From Ignatzschineria larvae DSM 13226 (lineage in GTDB: Bacteria; Pseudomonadota; Gammaproteobacteria; Cardiobacteriales; Wohlfahrtiimonadaceae): a stretch of 64,000 nt of DNA. Shown here in pieces: positions 36,792-45,666 of the stretch. The stretch covers positions 1,793,501 to 1,857,500 of the forward strand of contig NZ_CP150637.1 in NCBI RefSeq assembly GCF_038500265.1. The letters are read 5' to 3'. The first letter of the stretch is position 1. Each line of letters begins with the position of its first letter. Made by a program: the position numbers and the translations under genes. The notes under the pieces are model-generated. The model did not search any database, was not told where the DNA came from, and was given only the letters and a program-made list of their open reading frames with translations.

Positions 36792-39700
36792 TTATAACTC
36801 GAAAGCTACACCCGCACCTAAGCCAACTTTATTTTGCGTATCATAGGACATTTGCAATCTATAACGTGCATGATTATTAATCTTACCTTGAATACCCATA
36901 GATATCGCACTTTCCCCATCATAATATCCAATCCCCATTCCAAATGAATACTTTGAATATTCAATATAGGGGATCGAACTCATAGCCATCGCACCCGCAA
37001 TACCAGCACTAGCTACCTTGCGGTTCTCCTGTACTTTCTTCTCAATCGTATTCATACGGGTATTGTAATGATTGAGTGTGTAATTGATATTTTTAATATC
37101 TTCTTTCACAACATATAATTGACTACCATTAATTGCATCTTTGGAGGTCGCACTAATTTCACCATCAGCAATCCCCGTTACATTCCTAGCGGTTTTACCA
37201 TTTGTAAAATCAACTGTTGTTGCTCCCGTTGCACCATTTACAACGATTTTTTCTCCCTCCATCTTAAAAAGCTGGCTTTGGTCAATTGCTTCTATTGCCG
37301 AAGCAATATCATCATAACGACTCCCATTAACCTGGAATTGATTGTCTCTGTAAGTGAACTGGCCTGTATTAGGATCAAATATCGCTCCACCACCAATCAT
37401 GTTTGCAATCGAAGTATTGGCATCATAAAGCTGATTACCATTGATAGCATCACTAGAACCTGTTTCTATCTTACCCTCAGCAACACCGGTCAATTTACGG
37501 CCATCCCCTTGCCCATTATCTTGTGCGATATTTAAATCAGCCTTACCAGCAATTCCACCATTAATCGTAATTTGACCTCTATTTTGAGTGTTACCTAAAG
37601 TAGGCGGAGTTGATTCAATCGGTGCATTCGGCTCAACTACTTCTGTGATAGGAGGGGTATTAGAGACCATATTCTGAGATACTTCATCTCCCTTACCCGT
37701 AGCGCCAGGTGCTAAAATAATACCAGATTGACCTTTTTCTAATGAAGATACTCTTCCATCTAGATCACCAAGTTTAGTGTTAACATCGCTATTTAATTTT
37801 CCAATACTTTCATCTAAATGCGCCAATCCATCATAAACGGTCGTGATTTTATTAGCACTTCTTTGTTGCGCATTCGTATATGTAAACGCTCCCGAGAAGT
37901 CAACGCCGATTAATTGACCCTCTTTGAAGGTTGCTTTTCCTCCAAGCATTTTTGCCACATTTTGGTTTGCACTGTAAAGCTGTGAACCATTAATAGCATC
38001 TAAAGATTGTTCTGAAATCTTTCCATTCGCTAAACCGGTGAGTGTACGACCTTCTTTACCATTTGCAATATTAAATACGTCAGCTTCTTTAGCTGCCATA
38101 TTATCAATGACTAAGGTAGTAACTTCTTGCGATTCGCCATCTTCTGTCTCTACTTTACTCTTCGCAAGCTGTACCAATCCTAAGGTGCCCGCAGATACTT
38201 TATTCTCGATATTCTCGATACTTTCACTATTTGAAACCACTCGACCATCTATATTTTCAAAAGCTGCTTTAACATCAGTGACTGTTGCTTTACTTCCTTC
38301 TTTACCAAGCTTTAACTCCCAAGTTCCATTGGTTTCTAAACCGCCCAAAGCCTTTGCAATATCTGTCACATTTTTATTAGTGCTATCAAATTCACCTTTA
38401 ACGTGTGCAAAGCCAGCATTAACATCTTTAATAGTGCCTTTTTCAGCGCCCAAAGCACCAGAGAAATCAACGCCACTTAATTGGCCATTTCCATCAAGCT
38501 TAGCATCGCCACCTAAAACGGTAGCTACATTACTATTTGCATTGTAAAGTTGATCGCCCGTTATTGCATCTTTAGAGCCTTTCCCAATAGTTCCATTCGC
38601 TAAACCTGTAAGTTTGCGACCTTCATCTGCTTTAGCAATATTGAAAATTTCAGCACTATCCGCTTCTGGGGCAATTACTAAGGATTGCTTATCTGTTGAT
38701 AATTGCACTAAACCTAAAGTTCCTTCACCCACTTGTTTTTGTATTCCGGCAATATCTGTCGTATTTTTATCTACTCGACCATCAATATTATCAAAGGCCT
38801 CTTTAACATTAGAGACTGTTGTTTTACTTCCGTCTTTACCAAGCTCTAACTTCCAAGCTCCATCGGCTTCTAAACCACCCAAAGCCTTTGCAATATCTGT
38901 CACATTTTTATTAGTGCTATCAAATTCACCTTTAACGTGTGCAAAGCCAGCATTAACATCTTTAATAGTGCCTTTTTCAGCGCCCAAAGCACCAGAGAAA
39001 TCAACGCCACTTAATTGGCCATTTCCATCAAGCTTAGCATCGCCACCTAAAACGGTAGCTACATTACTATTTGCATTGTAAAGTTGATCGCCCGTTATTG
39101 CATCTTTAGAGCCTTTCCCAATAGTTCCATTCGCTAAACCTGTAAGTTTGCGACCTTCATCTGCTTTAGCAATATTGAAAATTTCAGCACTATCCGCTTC
39201 TGGGGCAATTACTAAGGATTGCTTATCTGTTGATAATTGCACTAAACCTAAAGTTCCTTCACCCACTTGTTTTTGTATTCCGGCAATATCTGTCGTATTT
39301 TTATCTACTCGACCATCAATATTATCAAAGGCCTCTTTAACATTAGAGACTGTTGTTTTACTTCCGTCTTTACCAAGCTCTAACTTCCAAGCTCCATCGG
39401 CTTCTAAACCACCCAAAGCCTTTGCAATATCTGTCACATTTTTATTAGTGCTATCAAATTCACCTTTAACGTGTGCAAAGCCAGCATTAACATCTTTAAT
39501 AGTGCCTTTTTCAGCGCCCAAAGCACCAGAGAAATCAACGCCACTTAATTGGCCATTTCCATCAAGCTTAGCATCGCCACCTAAAGCGGTAGCTACATTA
39601 CTATTTGCATTGTAAAGTTGATCGCCCGTTATTGCATCTTTAGAGCCTTTCCCAATAGTTCCATTCGCTAAACCTGTAAGTTTGCGACCTTCATCTGCTT

Positions 39701-41462
39701 TAGCAATATTGAAAATTTCAGCACTATCCGCTTCTGGGGCAATTACTAAGGATTGCTTATCTGTTGATAATTGCACTAAACCTAAAGTTCCTTCACCCAC
39801 TTGTTTTTGTATTCCGGCAATATCTGTCGTATTTTTATCTACTCGACCATCAATATTATCAAAGGCCTCTTTAACATTAGAGACTGTTGTTTTACTTCCG
39901 TCTTTACCAAGCTCTAACTTCCAAGCTCCATCGGCTTCTAAACCACCCAAAGCCTTTGCAATATCTGTCACATTTTTATTAGTGCTATCAAATTCACCTT
40001 TAACGTGTGCAAAGCCAGCATTAACATCTTTAATAGTGCCTTTTTCAGCGCCCAAAGCACCAGAGAAATCAACGCCACTTAATTGGCCATTTCCATCAAG
40101 CTTAGCATCGCCACCTAAAGCGGTAGCTACATTACTATTTGCATTGTAAAGTTGATCGCCCGTTATTGCATCTTTAGAGCCTTTCCCAATAGTTCCATTC
40201 GCTAAACCTGTAAGTTTGCGACCTTCATCTGCTTTAGCAATATTGAAAATTTCAGCACTATCCGCTTCTGGGGCAATTACTAAGGATTGCTTATCTGTTG
40301 ATAATTGCACTAAACCTAAAGTTCCTTCACCCACTTGTTTTTGTATTCCGGCAATATCTGTCGTATTTTTATCTACTCGACCATCAATATTATCAAAGGC
40401 CTCTTTAACATTAGAGACTGTTGTTTTACTTCCGTCTTTACCAAGCTCTAACTTCCAAGCTCCATCGGCTTCTAAACCACCCAAAGCCTTTGCAATATCT
40501 GTCACATTTTTATTAGTGCTATCAAATTCACCTTTAACGTGTGCAAAGCCAGCATTAACATCTTTAATAGTGCCTTTATCCTTACCGAAAGCACCTGAGA
40601 AATCAACGCCTGTTAACTGACCATTTTCAAACTTAGCACCGCCACCTAAAACTGTAGCAACACCTGTACCAAGCACATATAATTGACCACCTGTGACTGC
40701 TTCTTTAGAATCCTTTTTGACCGAACCATCTGCGACATTCACTAATTTACGTTGGAGCGTATCATTACCAAATGATACGGTGTTCTCTACATCTGCTATG
40801 GCGTTAGCACCTATCGCAACAGATCCTGACGCTGTAGACTTAGATTTATTACCCAATGCAACAGATCCTAACGCTAAAGACTTAGATTGACTACCCAGCG
40901 CAATCGATCCACTATTTTTTGTTCTATCATCACCGCTACCCGCCTCTGCCTCCCAGCCCAATGCAAGAGTATCATCAGTCAAAGCTTTTGCCTCATAACC
41001 TATTGCAACAGCCGTTCTACCACTGACTTTCGCAGTAGTTCCTATAGCAACAGAATTCCGGTGAGTCACTGTTGTATTTCTCCCGATCGCTATACTATCT
41101 GTTGATTTTATAGTCTGATCTTTATCACCATTGATTATCTTTGCGTTATATCCTAGAGCTATTGCCCCTGATGCCGTTTCTGCAATTTCCGAATGATCAC
41201 CTACAATAACTGCATGTTGGGCGCCTTTATTAATTGTTGAATAAGAACCTAGAATAATTGCATTTTCGGCAGTTTCTGCAATTTTTGAATGATCACCTAA
41301 AGCTGTAGCATGTGTACTCTCTACCTTCGTATTATCTCCTATAGCTACAGAATAATTATTCGCATAAGCCTCCCATCCCTGAGCGAGAGCACCCACTGAA
41401 GCATTCGCACCTTTCCCAATAGCTATTCCCCCCCTGAGCCTTAACTTGCGCACTGGCACCAA
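36792..41462 (-). CDS. Trimeric autotransporter adhesin (YadA-type), main body, out of frame with its start
   Basis: A type Vc surface adhesin body of 1,556 codons; the true coding sequence continues from the ESPR segment at 41356-41895, one base out of frame. Residues from about 11 to 240 are YadA-like head repeats (AIGKGANAS, AIGDNTK, SIALGSQSKS). A neck motif follows (AVTGGQLYVLGTGVATVLGG), then a stalk of near-identical 178-residue units, a more diverged stalk, a Pro/Thr-rich stretch (SNTPPITEVVEPNAPIES), further necks (DAINGNQLY) and the YadA anchor with the coiled coil and terminal beta strands ending GVAFEL. The C terminus would form a 12-strand trimeric pore in the outer membrane. The first ten codons here are not the real sequence. 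The shift lies at a G7 tract; six Gs give AQGGIAIGKGANAS and about 1,700 residues in total. Confidence 0.92.
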   Translation of the reverse strand: MVPVRKLRLRGGIAIGKGANASVGALAQGWEAYANNYSVAIGDNTKVESTHATALGDHSKIAETAENAIILGSYSTINKGAQHAVIVGDHSEIAETASGAIALGYNAKIINGDKDQTIKSTDSIAIGRNTTVTHRNSVAIGTTAKVSGRTAVAIGYEAKALTDDTLALGWEAEAGSGDDRTKNSGSIALGSQSKSLALGSVALGNKSKSTASGSVAIGANAIADVENTVSFGNDTLQRKLVNVADGSVKKDSKEAVTGGQLYVLGTGVATVLGGGAKFENGQLTGVDFSGAFGKDKGTIKDVNAGFAHVKGEFDSTNKNVTDIAKALGGLEADGAWKLELGKDGSKTTVSNVKEAFDNIDGRVDKNTTDIAGIQKQVGEGTLGLVQLSTDKQSLVIAPEADSAEIFNIAKADEGRKLTGLANGTIGKGSKDAITGDQLYNANSNVATALGGDAKLDGNGQLSGVDFSGALGAEKGTIKDVNAGFAHVKGEFDSTNKNVTDIAKALGGLEADGAWKLELGKDGSKTTVSNVKEAFDNIDGRVDKNTTDIAGIQKQVGEGTLGLVQLSTDKQSLVIAPEADSAEIFNIAKADEGRKLTGLANGTIGKGSKDAITGDQLYNANSNVATALGGDAKLDGNGQLSGVDFSGALGAEKGTIKDVNAGFAHVKGEFDSTNKNVTDIAKALGGLEADGAWKLELGKDGSKTTVSNVKEAFDNIDGRVDKNTTDIAGIQKQVGEGTLGLVQLSTDKQSLVIAPEADSAEIFNIAKADEGRKLTGLANGTIGKGSKDAITGDQLYNANSNVATVLGGDAKLDGNGQLSGVDFSGALGAEKGTIKDVNAGFAHVKGEFDSTNKNVTDIAKALGGLEADGAWKLELGKDGSKTTVSNVKEAFDNIDGRVDKNTTDIAGIQKQVGEGTLGLVQLSTDKQSLVIAPEADSAEIFNIAKADEGRKLTGLANGTIGKGSKDAITGDQLYNANSNVATVLGGDAKLDGNGQLSGVDFSGALGAEKGTIKDVNAGFAHVKGEFDSTNKNVTDIAKALGGLETNGTWELKLGKEGSKATVTDVKAAFENIDGRVVSNSESIENIENKVSAGTLGLVQLAKSKVETEDGESQEVTTLVIDNMAAKEADVFNIANGKEGRTLTGLANGKISEQSLDAINGSQLYSANQNVAKMLGGKATFKEGQLIGVDFSGAFTYTNAQQRSANKITTVYDGLAHLDESIGKLNSDVNTKLGDLDGRVSSLEKGQSGIILAPGATGKGDEVSQNMVSNTPPITEVVEPNAPIESTPPTLGNTQNRGQITINGGIAGKADLNIAQDNGQGDGRKLTGVAEGKIETGSSDAINGNQLYDANTSIANMIGGGAIFDPNTGQFTYRDNQFQVNGSRYDDIASAIEAIDQSQLFKMEGEKIVVNGATGATTVDFTNGKTARNVTGIADGEISATSKDAINGSQLYVVKEDIKNINYTLNHYNTRMNTIEKKVQENRKVASAGIAGAMAMSSIPYIEYSKYSFGMGIGYYDGESAISMGIQGKINNHARYRLQMSYDTQNKVGLGAGVAFEL
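38338..40579. repeat. 534-bp tandem repeats encoding the adhesin stalk
   Basis: A period of 534 bases (178 codons) is present in about 4.2 near-identical copies; the landmark segment encoding KALGGLEADGAWKLELGKDG recurs at 38338, 38872, 39406, 39940 and 40474. Copies differ at only a few bases, such as ACGGTA versus GCGGTA, giving VLGGDA or ALGGDA. A diverged related unit lies to the left. Identity this high implies recent amplification or homogenisation. Confidence 0.95.
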
Positions 41463-41895
41463 TAGCTATAGCGTATGCTCCTACTGTGTTCGCATCTTTT
41501 CCTATCCTAATTTGCTCATCATCAGGCAATAGATTTGCTCTCATATCATTACGCAACAAAATACTAGGCTGATTATCTACCAGCCTCGCTTTTTTAAGCA
41601 TTTCTTCCTCTTCCCAATCTTGCTTTTCTTCAGAGTTATCACTTACAACTTGATCAATAGAGTTTTTCGGTAACATGGGAATAGGATCTAGCAATTGATC
41701 CTTATCGAGAATGTTTTCATGATCCGTTACGACTTCCTGAGAAAGCACAGGAAATCCTAAAAGAGAAATGAATGTAAATGCCATAATAGCCATTTTACTA
41801 ATCTTAGATTTAACGCGTTTTCGGGAAGCTAATTCAGATGCGACAACATAATCCTCTTTAAAATAATTCCATACCACACTATAAATTCTATTCAT
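41356..41895 (-). CDS. Adhesin 5' segment: ESPR signal peptide and head start, prematurely ended
   Basis: As sequenced it encodes 179 residues. The start MNRIYSVVWNYFKEDYVVAS is an extended signal peptide region (ESPR) typical of large type V autotransporters, followed by the hydrophobic core MAIMAFTFISLLGFPVLSQ. An acidic passenger start (EEKQDWEEEEMLKK) and the first YadA head repeat AYAIAIGASAQVKAQGG come next. After the G7 tract the frame runs out in a nonsense tail (NSYWERCECFSG). The ATG at 41895 fits the ESPR; the frame is open to 41922. With one G fewer it is continuous with the main body. Confidence 0.9.
   Translation of the reverse strand: MNRIYSVVWNYFKEDYVVASELASRKRVKSKISKMAIMAFTFISLLGFPVLSQEVVTDHENILDKDQLLDPIPMLPKNSIDQVVSDNSEEKQDWEEEEMLKKARLVDNQPSILLRNDMRANLLPDDEQIRIGKDANTVGAYAIAIGASAQVKAQGGNSYWERCECFSGCSRSGMGGLCE
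41428..41434 (-). repeat. Homopolymer G7 tract at the adhesin frameshift
   Basis: Seven Cs on the plus strand read as CAGGGGGGGAATAGC on the coding strand. Seven Gs shift the frame and stop translation at 41356. Six or nine Gs restore the reading frame into the head repeats. Confidence 0.9.
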
Positions 41896-41987
41896 AAGGC
41901 ACTTACCCTCAATAAAAAACAAATATTTTACATATTTTACTTTTTCTGTTGTTTTCTTTCAATAAACTTACAAAAAAACATAAGTTT

Positions 41988-42042
41988 TAATTTACGTTTA
42001 ATAAATTTATTTTCATAAGTAATTTACATCTAATAAATTTAT
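41988..42042. repeat. 23-bp direct repeat upstream of the adhesin
   Basis: TAATTTACGTTTAATAAATT and TAATTTACATCTAATAAATT, each continuing TAT, start 32 bases apart at 41988 and 42020. They lie about 95-150 bases ahead of the adhesin ATG. Confidence 0.8.
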
Positions 42043-42151
42043 ATCTAATACTTATATTTTTTCATCGTTACTAATGAAAAATAATTAATTGATATCATTA
42101 GAGTAATAAAAAAAGCAGCCCTTTCGAGCTACCCTGTTAGAATTTTTAACC

Positions 42152-42262
42152 TTTCCTATCGACATTGTCATCACACTCTTTTTTATCGCCCCGGCACTTC
42201 TCAGTAAATATAAACCCTATCAAGTGAGCCCCAAAAAAACAGATCAAAACAAAATCAGCTAG
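42152..42262 (+). pseudogene. 3' fragment of the two-helix membrane protein gene
   Basis: It encodes FPIDIVITLFFIAPALLSKY and onward to a stop, matching the C-terminal helix of the protein at 36122-36445 (VPIGIAIALFFIASALLSKL). The 5' two thirds are missing and no start is present. It lies directly ahead of rapZ, in mirror position to the intact gene and the folD remnant on the other side of the adhesin. Confidence 0.85.
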
Positions 42263-42480
42263 TCAATAAATACACGACACCTTCACCGTAAAAGCTTTAC
42301 TGTAAAAACTTGTCTGCAAAAATAAATACAACATAAAATTGTAATCATTAAGGATATTTTTCAACCTGTTATAGGATAAATGTATCAGAAAGGCTTAGAG
42401 AATGGCATAATGTGAAGCTCAATTCCAAGATCCCTTTCATTTGTCTATTTACACAATCCTACTAGCAGGAGTCTTGCGCT

Positions 42481-43341
42481 ATGATGCAAAAAATGATCAT
42501 TATTAGTGGCCTATCAGGTTCAGGTAAATCGATCGCACTACAAACATTAGAAGATGAGGGTTTCTTCTGTATTGATAATCTTCCACTCACCTTTATTCCT
42601 CAATTTTTACAAGAATTTCAACATAAAGATCGGCATCAAAAACTCGCTATTGGCGTAGATGCCCGAAGCTTCCCCGAAGATCTCGCTGAATCAGAATCCA
42701 TTTTCGATGAAATCGAAGCATTTACCGCATTAAGTCCGCAAATTCTCTTCCTTGAAACCAATGATGATACATTGATTAAGCGTTATAGCCATACTCGCCG
42801 GCGTCATCCTTTAACCTCCTCAAAAGTCTCCTTGCTTGAAGCGATTAATAAAGAACGGGAACTCCTCTCCCCGCTTCGATCTCGTGCGGATGTGACCATT
42901 GATACCACTTTTCTCAATGTTCACGAATTAAGAGCCCTTCTAAAGGCGCGCTTACTGGAAAGTCATAAATCCACTCTTGCGATTCAGATCGTCTCATTTG
43001 GCTTTCGAAATGGAATTCCCTTAGATGCCGATTTTGTCTTTGATGCTAGAATGCTTACAAATCCTCATTGGGTGCCGGAACTGAGGGAGTATACAGGCCT
43101 TGAAGCGCCGGTAATCGAGTATTTTGCCGAGATGCAAGATATCCAAGATTTCTATCAAGATATTCTCAACTTTATTACCAAATGGCTCCCCTCTTTTAAA
43201 GAAGGAACCCGCTCCTATCTGACGGTGGCCATTGGTTGTACCGGCGGTAAGCATCGCTCCGTTTATCTTTCTCAAAAATTATTCGATGCCCTCGAAAAAG
43301 AAGAGAATGTGATCGTCAAACATCGCGAAATTACCGCATAA
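42481..43341 (+). CDS. rapZ: RNase adapter protein RapZ
   Basis: RapZ presents the small RNA GlmZ to RNase E and so sets GlmS synthesis and cell-wall precursor supply. The protein has 286 residues: a Walker A motif GLSGSGKS at 10-17, the Walker B-like region, and the C-terminal domain with SFGFRNGIPLDADFVFDARM and CTGGKHRSVYLSQKL. CAGGAG precedes the first ATG; a second in-frame ATG follows immediately. It stands outside the usual rpoN-hpf-ptsN cluster and ahead of folD. Confidence 0.96.
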   Translation: MMQKMIIISGLSGSGKSIALQTLEDEGFFCIDNLPLTFIPQFLQEFQHKDRHQKLAIGVDARSFPEDLAESESIFDEIEAFTALSPQILFLETNDDTLIKRYSHTRRRHPLTSSKVSLLEAINKERELLSPLRSRADVTIDTTFLNVHELRALLKARLLESHKSTLAIQIVSFGFRNGIPLDADFVFDARMLTNPHWVPELREYTGLEAPVIEYFAEMQDIQDFYQDILNFITKWLPSFKEGTRSYLTVAIGCTGGKHRSVYLSQKLFDALEKEENVIVKHREITA

Positions 43342-43588
43342 CATAGCGTTAAACCGAGAATAGAGAATAGATATCAAAAATAAGAGTCAAAAATGAGAGA
43401 GAAAAATCATAATCGCTCTTAAAATTAAATCATTGTTATGTATTTAAATCATTATTGTGTATCCATTCCCCTAACATCATCGAGAACCGATCTGATTATT
43501 CGAATCTTGATTCGCAGTAGTCACTATTGGTCTCAGCATCACTCTTGAACTACATAGTACAATCTACCATTGAGTAAGGAAATTTGTA

Positions 43589-44473
43589 ATGAGTCAATTA
43601 ATTGATGGCAAAGCTTTTGCCGAAAATCTACGTAAAACTATCGCATCACAAGTTGTCGATATTGAAAAAGAGCACCATATTCGCCCTGGTCTTGCGGTTG
43701 TGCTTGTCGGCGAAGATCCTGCAAGTCAAGTCTATGTCCGTAACAAAGAGAAATTTGCTATTGAATGCGGCTTTAAGTCAGAGACTTTCCGTTTACCGGC
43801 AACGACTTCACAAGCTGAGTTACTTGAGCTCATTCAGACGCTTAATAATGATGCAACCATTCACGGAATCTTGGTGCAATTACCGCTCCCTAAAGGCCTC
43901 AATGAAGAAGAGGTACTTTATGCAATCGATCCACAAAAAGATGTCGATGGCTTTCATCCCATTAATATCGGACTTCTCTCAATCGGTAAACCCTCACTCA
44001 TTCCTTGTACACCATTAGGCTCGCTCCTCTTGTTACAAGATAAATTAGGCAAAGACCTCTCCGGCAAACACGCTGTGATTGTAGGACGCTCTAATATTGT
44101 AGGTAAACCAATGATGCAGCTTTTGCTCAGTCAAAATTGTACTGTAACCGTAGCTCATTCCCGTACTAAAGATGTCGCAAGCCTCTGCCGAGAAGCGGAT
44201 ATTGTCGTGGCCGCAGTCGGCGTACCTGAGCTCGTCAAAGGCGATTGGATTAAAAAGGGAGCAACGGTGATTGATGTAGGTATTAACCGCATTGAAGTCG
44301 ATGGTAAAACCAAACTTGTCGGCGATGTAGAATTTGCAACTGCTAAAGAAAACGCCGAGTTTATCACCCCAGTTCCCGGCGGTGTGGGTCCTATGACTAT
44401 TGCTTGCTTGCTTCGAAATACGCTTACCGCAATGTGCCAGCAACATCAGATTCTAGATCCGAATAAGTTGTAA
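43589..44473 (+). CDS. folD: Bifunctional methylenetetrahydrofolate dehydrogenase/cyclohydrolase
   Basis: FolD interconverts 5,10-methylene-THF, methenyl-THF and 10-formyl-THF in the cytosol. The 294 residues carry [14 protein letters not shown] (active-site Lys), the conserved [21 protein letters not shown], the nucleotide site [17 protein letters not shown], and [24 protein letters not shown] precedes the ATG. A decayed partial second copy lies at 36453-36620, on the far side of the adhesin. It ends at a long hairpin. Confidence 0.97.
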   Translation: MSQLIDGKAFAENLRKTIASQVVDIEKEHHIRPGLAVVLVGEDPASQVYVRNKEKFAIECGFKSETFRLPATTSQAELLELIQTLNNDATIHGILVQLPLPKGLNEEEVLYAIDPQKDVDGFHPINIGLLSIGKPSLIPCTPLGSLLLLQDKLGKDLSGKHAVIVGRSNIVGKPMMQLLLSQNCTVTVAHSRTKDVASLCREADIVVAAVGVPELVKGDWIKKGATVIDVGINRIEVDGKTKLVGDVEFATAKENAEFITPVPGGVGPMTIACLLRNTLTAMCQQHQILDPNKL

Positions 44474-44555
44474 AATAAACTTAAAAATTAGTTTTACATA
44501 CTAATTTCAAATATCAGCTTCAAATTAAATCAGATCAAATCAAATCATTACACAT

Positions 44556-44603
44556 ATAGCATACTGAACATTGGTTTTTATCAATGATTCGTATGCTATT
44601 TTT
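44556..44603 (+). terminator. Terminator after folD
   Basis: ATAGCATAC (44556-44564) and GTATGCTAT (44591-44599) form the outer stem and CATTG/CAATG an inner one, followed by TTTTT. Confidence 0.8.
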
Positions 44604-44728
44604 ATAGATCTCAAATAATGCGCTATAGTGGAAGCTCCACTCTTTCAATTGATCTATATGTAATCAATCCATACTAGTAATATCTAGCAGAAAGATATTA
44701 CTCTTCAATCATTCATAAGGAGATTATC

Positions 44729-45484
44729 ATGACTCAAATTTTACCTGGTGCTGAACCCTTCTTCTTCTCCGGCAACGATATTGGTGTATTAGTCATTCAT
44801 GGATTTACCGGTTCAACTCAAAGTATGCGGCCACTTGGCGAAGCTCTGGCGAAAACTGGTTTTACCGTTTTAGGGCCACGATTAACCGGGCATGGCACTT
44901 CACCTGAAGATATGGCAACCGCTTCTTATCAAGATTGGATTCGAGATGTCACAGAAGCACTCACAGAACTCAAAACAAAAACAGTTCATCAATTTGTAGT
45001 AGGCCTCTCTATGGGTGGCACTTTAACACTCTATTTAGCAGAAAATCATCCATCCATTGCAGGTATTGTCCCTATTAATGCAGCGATTGATATGCCGGCA
45101 TTAACAGAGACTTTCTCGCAACTACAACATAGCGATACGGCGTTTATTGAGGGGATTGGCTCTGATATCAAAAAAACAGGCATCTCTGAATTAGCCTATC
45201 CTAAGACACCCGTCAAATCTATGGGGGATATCCTGATATTAATGCAGGAAGTTAGGAGCAATCTTTCCAAAATTACAGTACCTGCTTTAATCTGCTCTTC
45301 AACCATCGACCATGTTGTACCTATTGAAAACTCTCAAGAGATTTTCAATACTATTTCAAGCGAAGATAAAACCCTATTATCCCTTACAGAAAGCTATCAC
45401 GTAGCCACCTTAGATAATGATGCACCACTCATCGAAGCTGAAACAATCGCTTTTATTCAGCGGATTAGTAGTAGTTTAAAATAA
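44729..45484 (+). CDS. Est30-like carboxylesterase (alpha/beta hydrolase)
   Basis: A 251-residue cytosolic esterase of the alpha/beta fold. The oxyanion segment VLVIHGFTGSTQSM, the nucleophile elbow GLSMGG (Ser), the acid in STIDHVVP, and the terminal histidine in ESYHVATLD are all in order. Related enzymes hydrolyse short-chain esters or monoacylglycerols; the physiological substrate is unknown. AAGGAG precedes the ATG. It is a single-gene unit convergent with the amidohydrolase. Confidence 0.9.
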   Translation: MTQILPGAEPFFFSGNDIGVLVIHGFTGSTQSMRPLGEALAKTGFTVLGPRLTGHGTSPEDMATASYQDWIRDVTEALTELKTKTVHQFVVGLSMGGTLTLYLAENHPSIAGIVPINAAIDMPALTETFSQLQHSDTAFIEGIGSDIKKTGISELAYPKTPVKSMGDILILMQEVRSNLSKITVPALICSSTIDHVVPIENSQEIFNTISSEDKTLLSLTESYHVATLDNDAPLIEAETIAFIQRISSSLK

Positions 45485-45535
45485 GCACGAATCAAAAAGT
45501 ATCTGGCTATCCATCAGTCTAAAATTAATTAACCT

Positions 45536-45567
45536 AAAAAAATAAAGCGACTCTTTCGAGTCGCTTT
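45536..45567 (-). terminator. Bidirectional hairpin between esterase and amidohydrolase
   Basis: AAAGCGACTC and GAGTCGCTTT form a 10-bp stem around TTTC (45544-45567). The minus strand continues ATTTTTTT, so it mainly serves the amidohydrolase gene. Confidence 0.88.
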
Positions 45568-45666
45568 GTTAGGATCTCCGTCCCTTCCTCCTTATTGTTC
45601 TTTAGATCTCAATACTATGAATAGATATATAAACATATTGAGATCTTCAATCTGCTCGCTACTGTT

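Larger units (their letters stand above)
41896..42480. other. AT-rich control region of the adhesin and upstream of rapZ
   Basis: 585 bases with very AT-rich sequence at 41930-42090, a 23-bp direct repeat (41988-42042), a hairpin-like CTTTCGAG stretch near 42120, and a gene fragment at 42152-42262. The adhesin promoter must lie here on the minus strand and the rapZ promoter on the plus strand. Confidence 0.5.

Noticed and set aside
38338..40579. Repeat array considered as CRISPR or satellite
   Set aside because: Units are 534 bases, coding and contiguous, with no spacers.
38038..40620. Regularly spaced plus-strand reading frames of 134-169 codons
   Set aside because: They are antisense shadows of the 534-bp adhesin repeats; their spacing is the repeat period, and they have no ribosome binding sites.
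42108..42150. Similarity of this stretch to the hairpin at 45536-45567
   Set aside because: Shared CTTTCGAG and TGTTAG words are short; not enough to claim a third duplicated piece.
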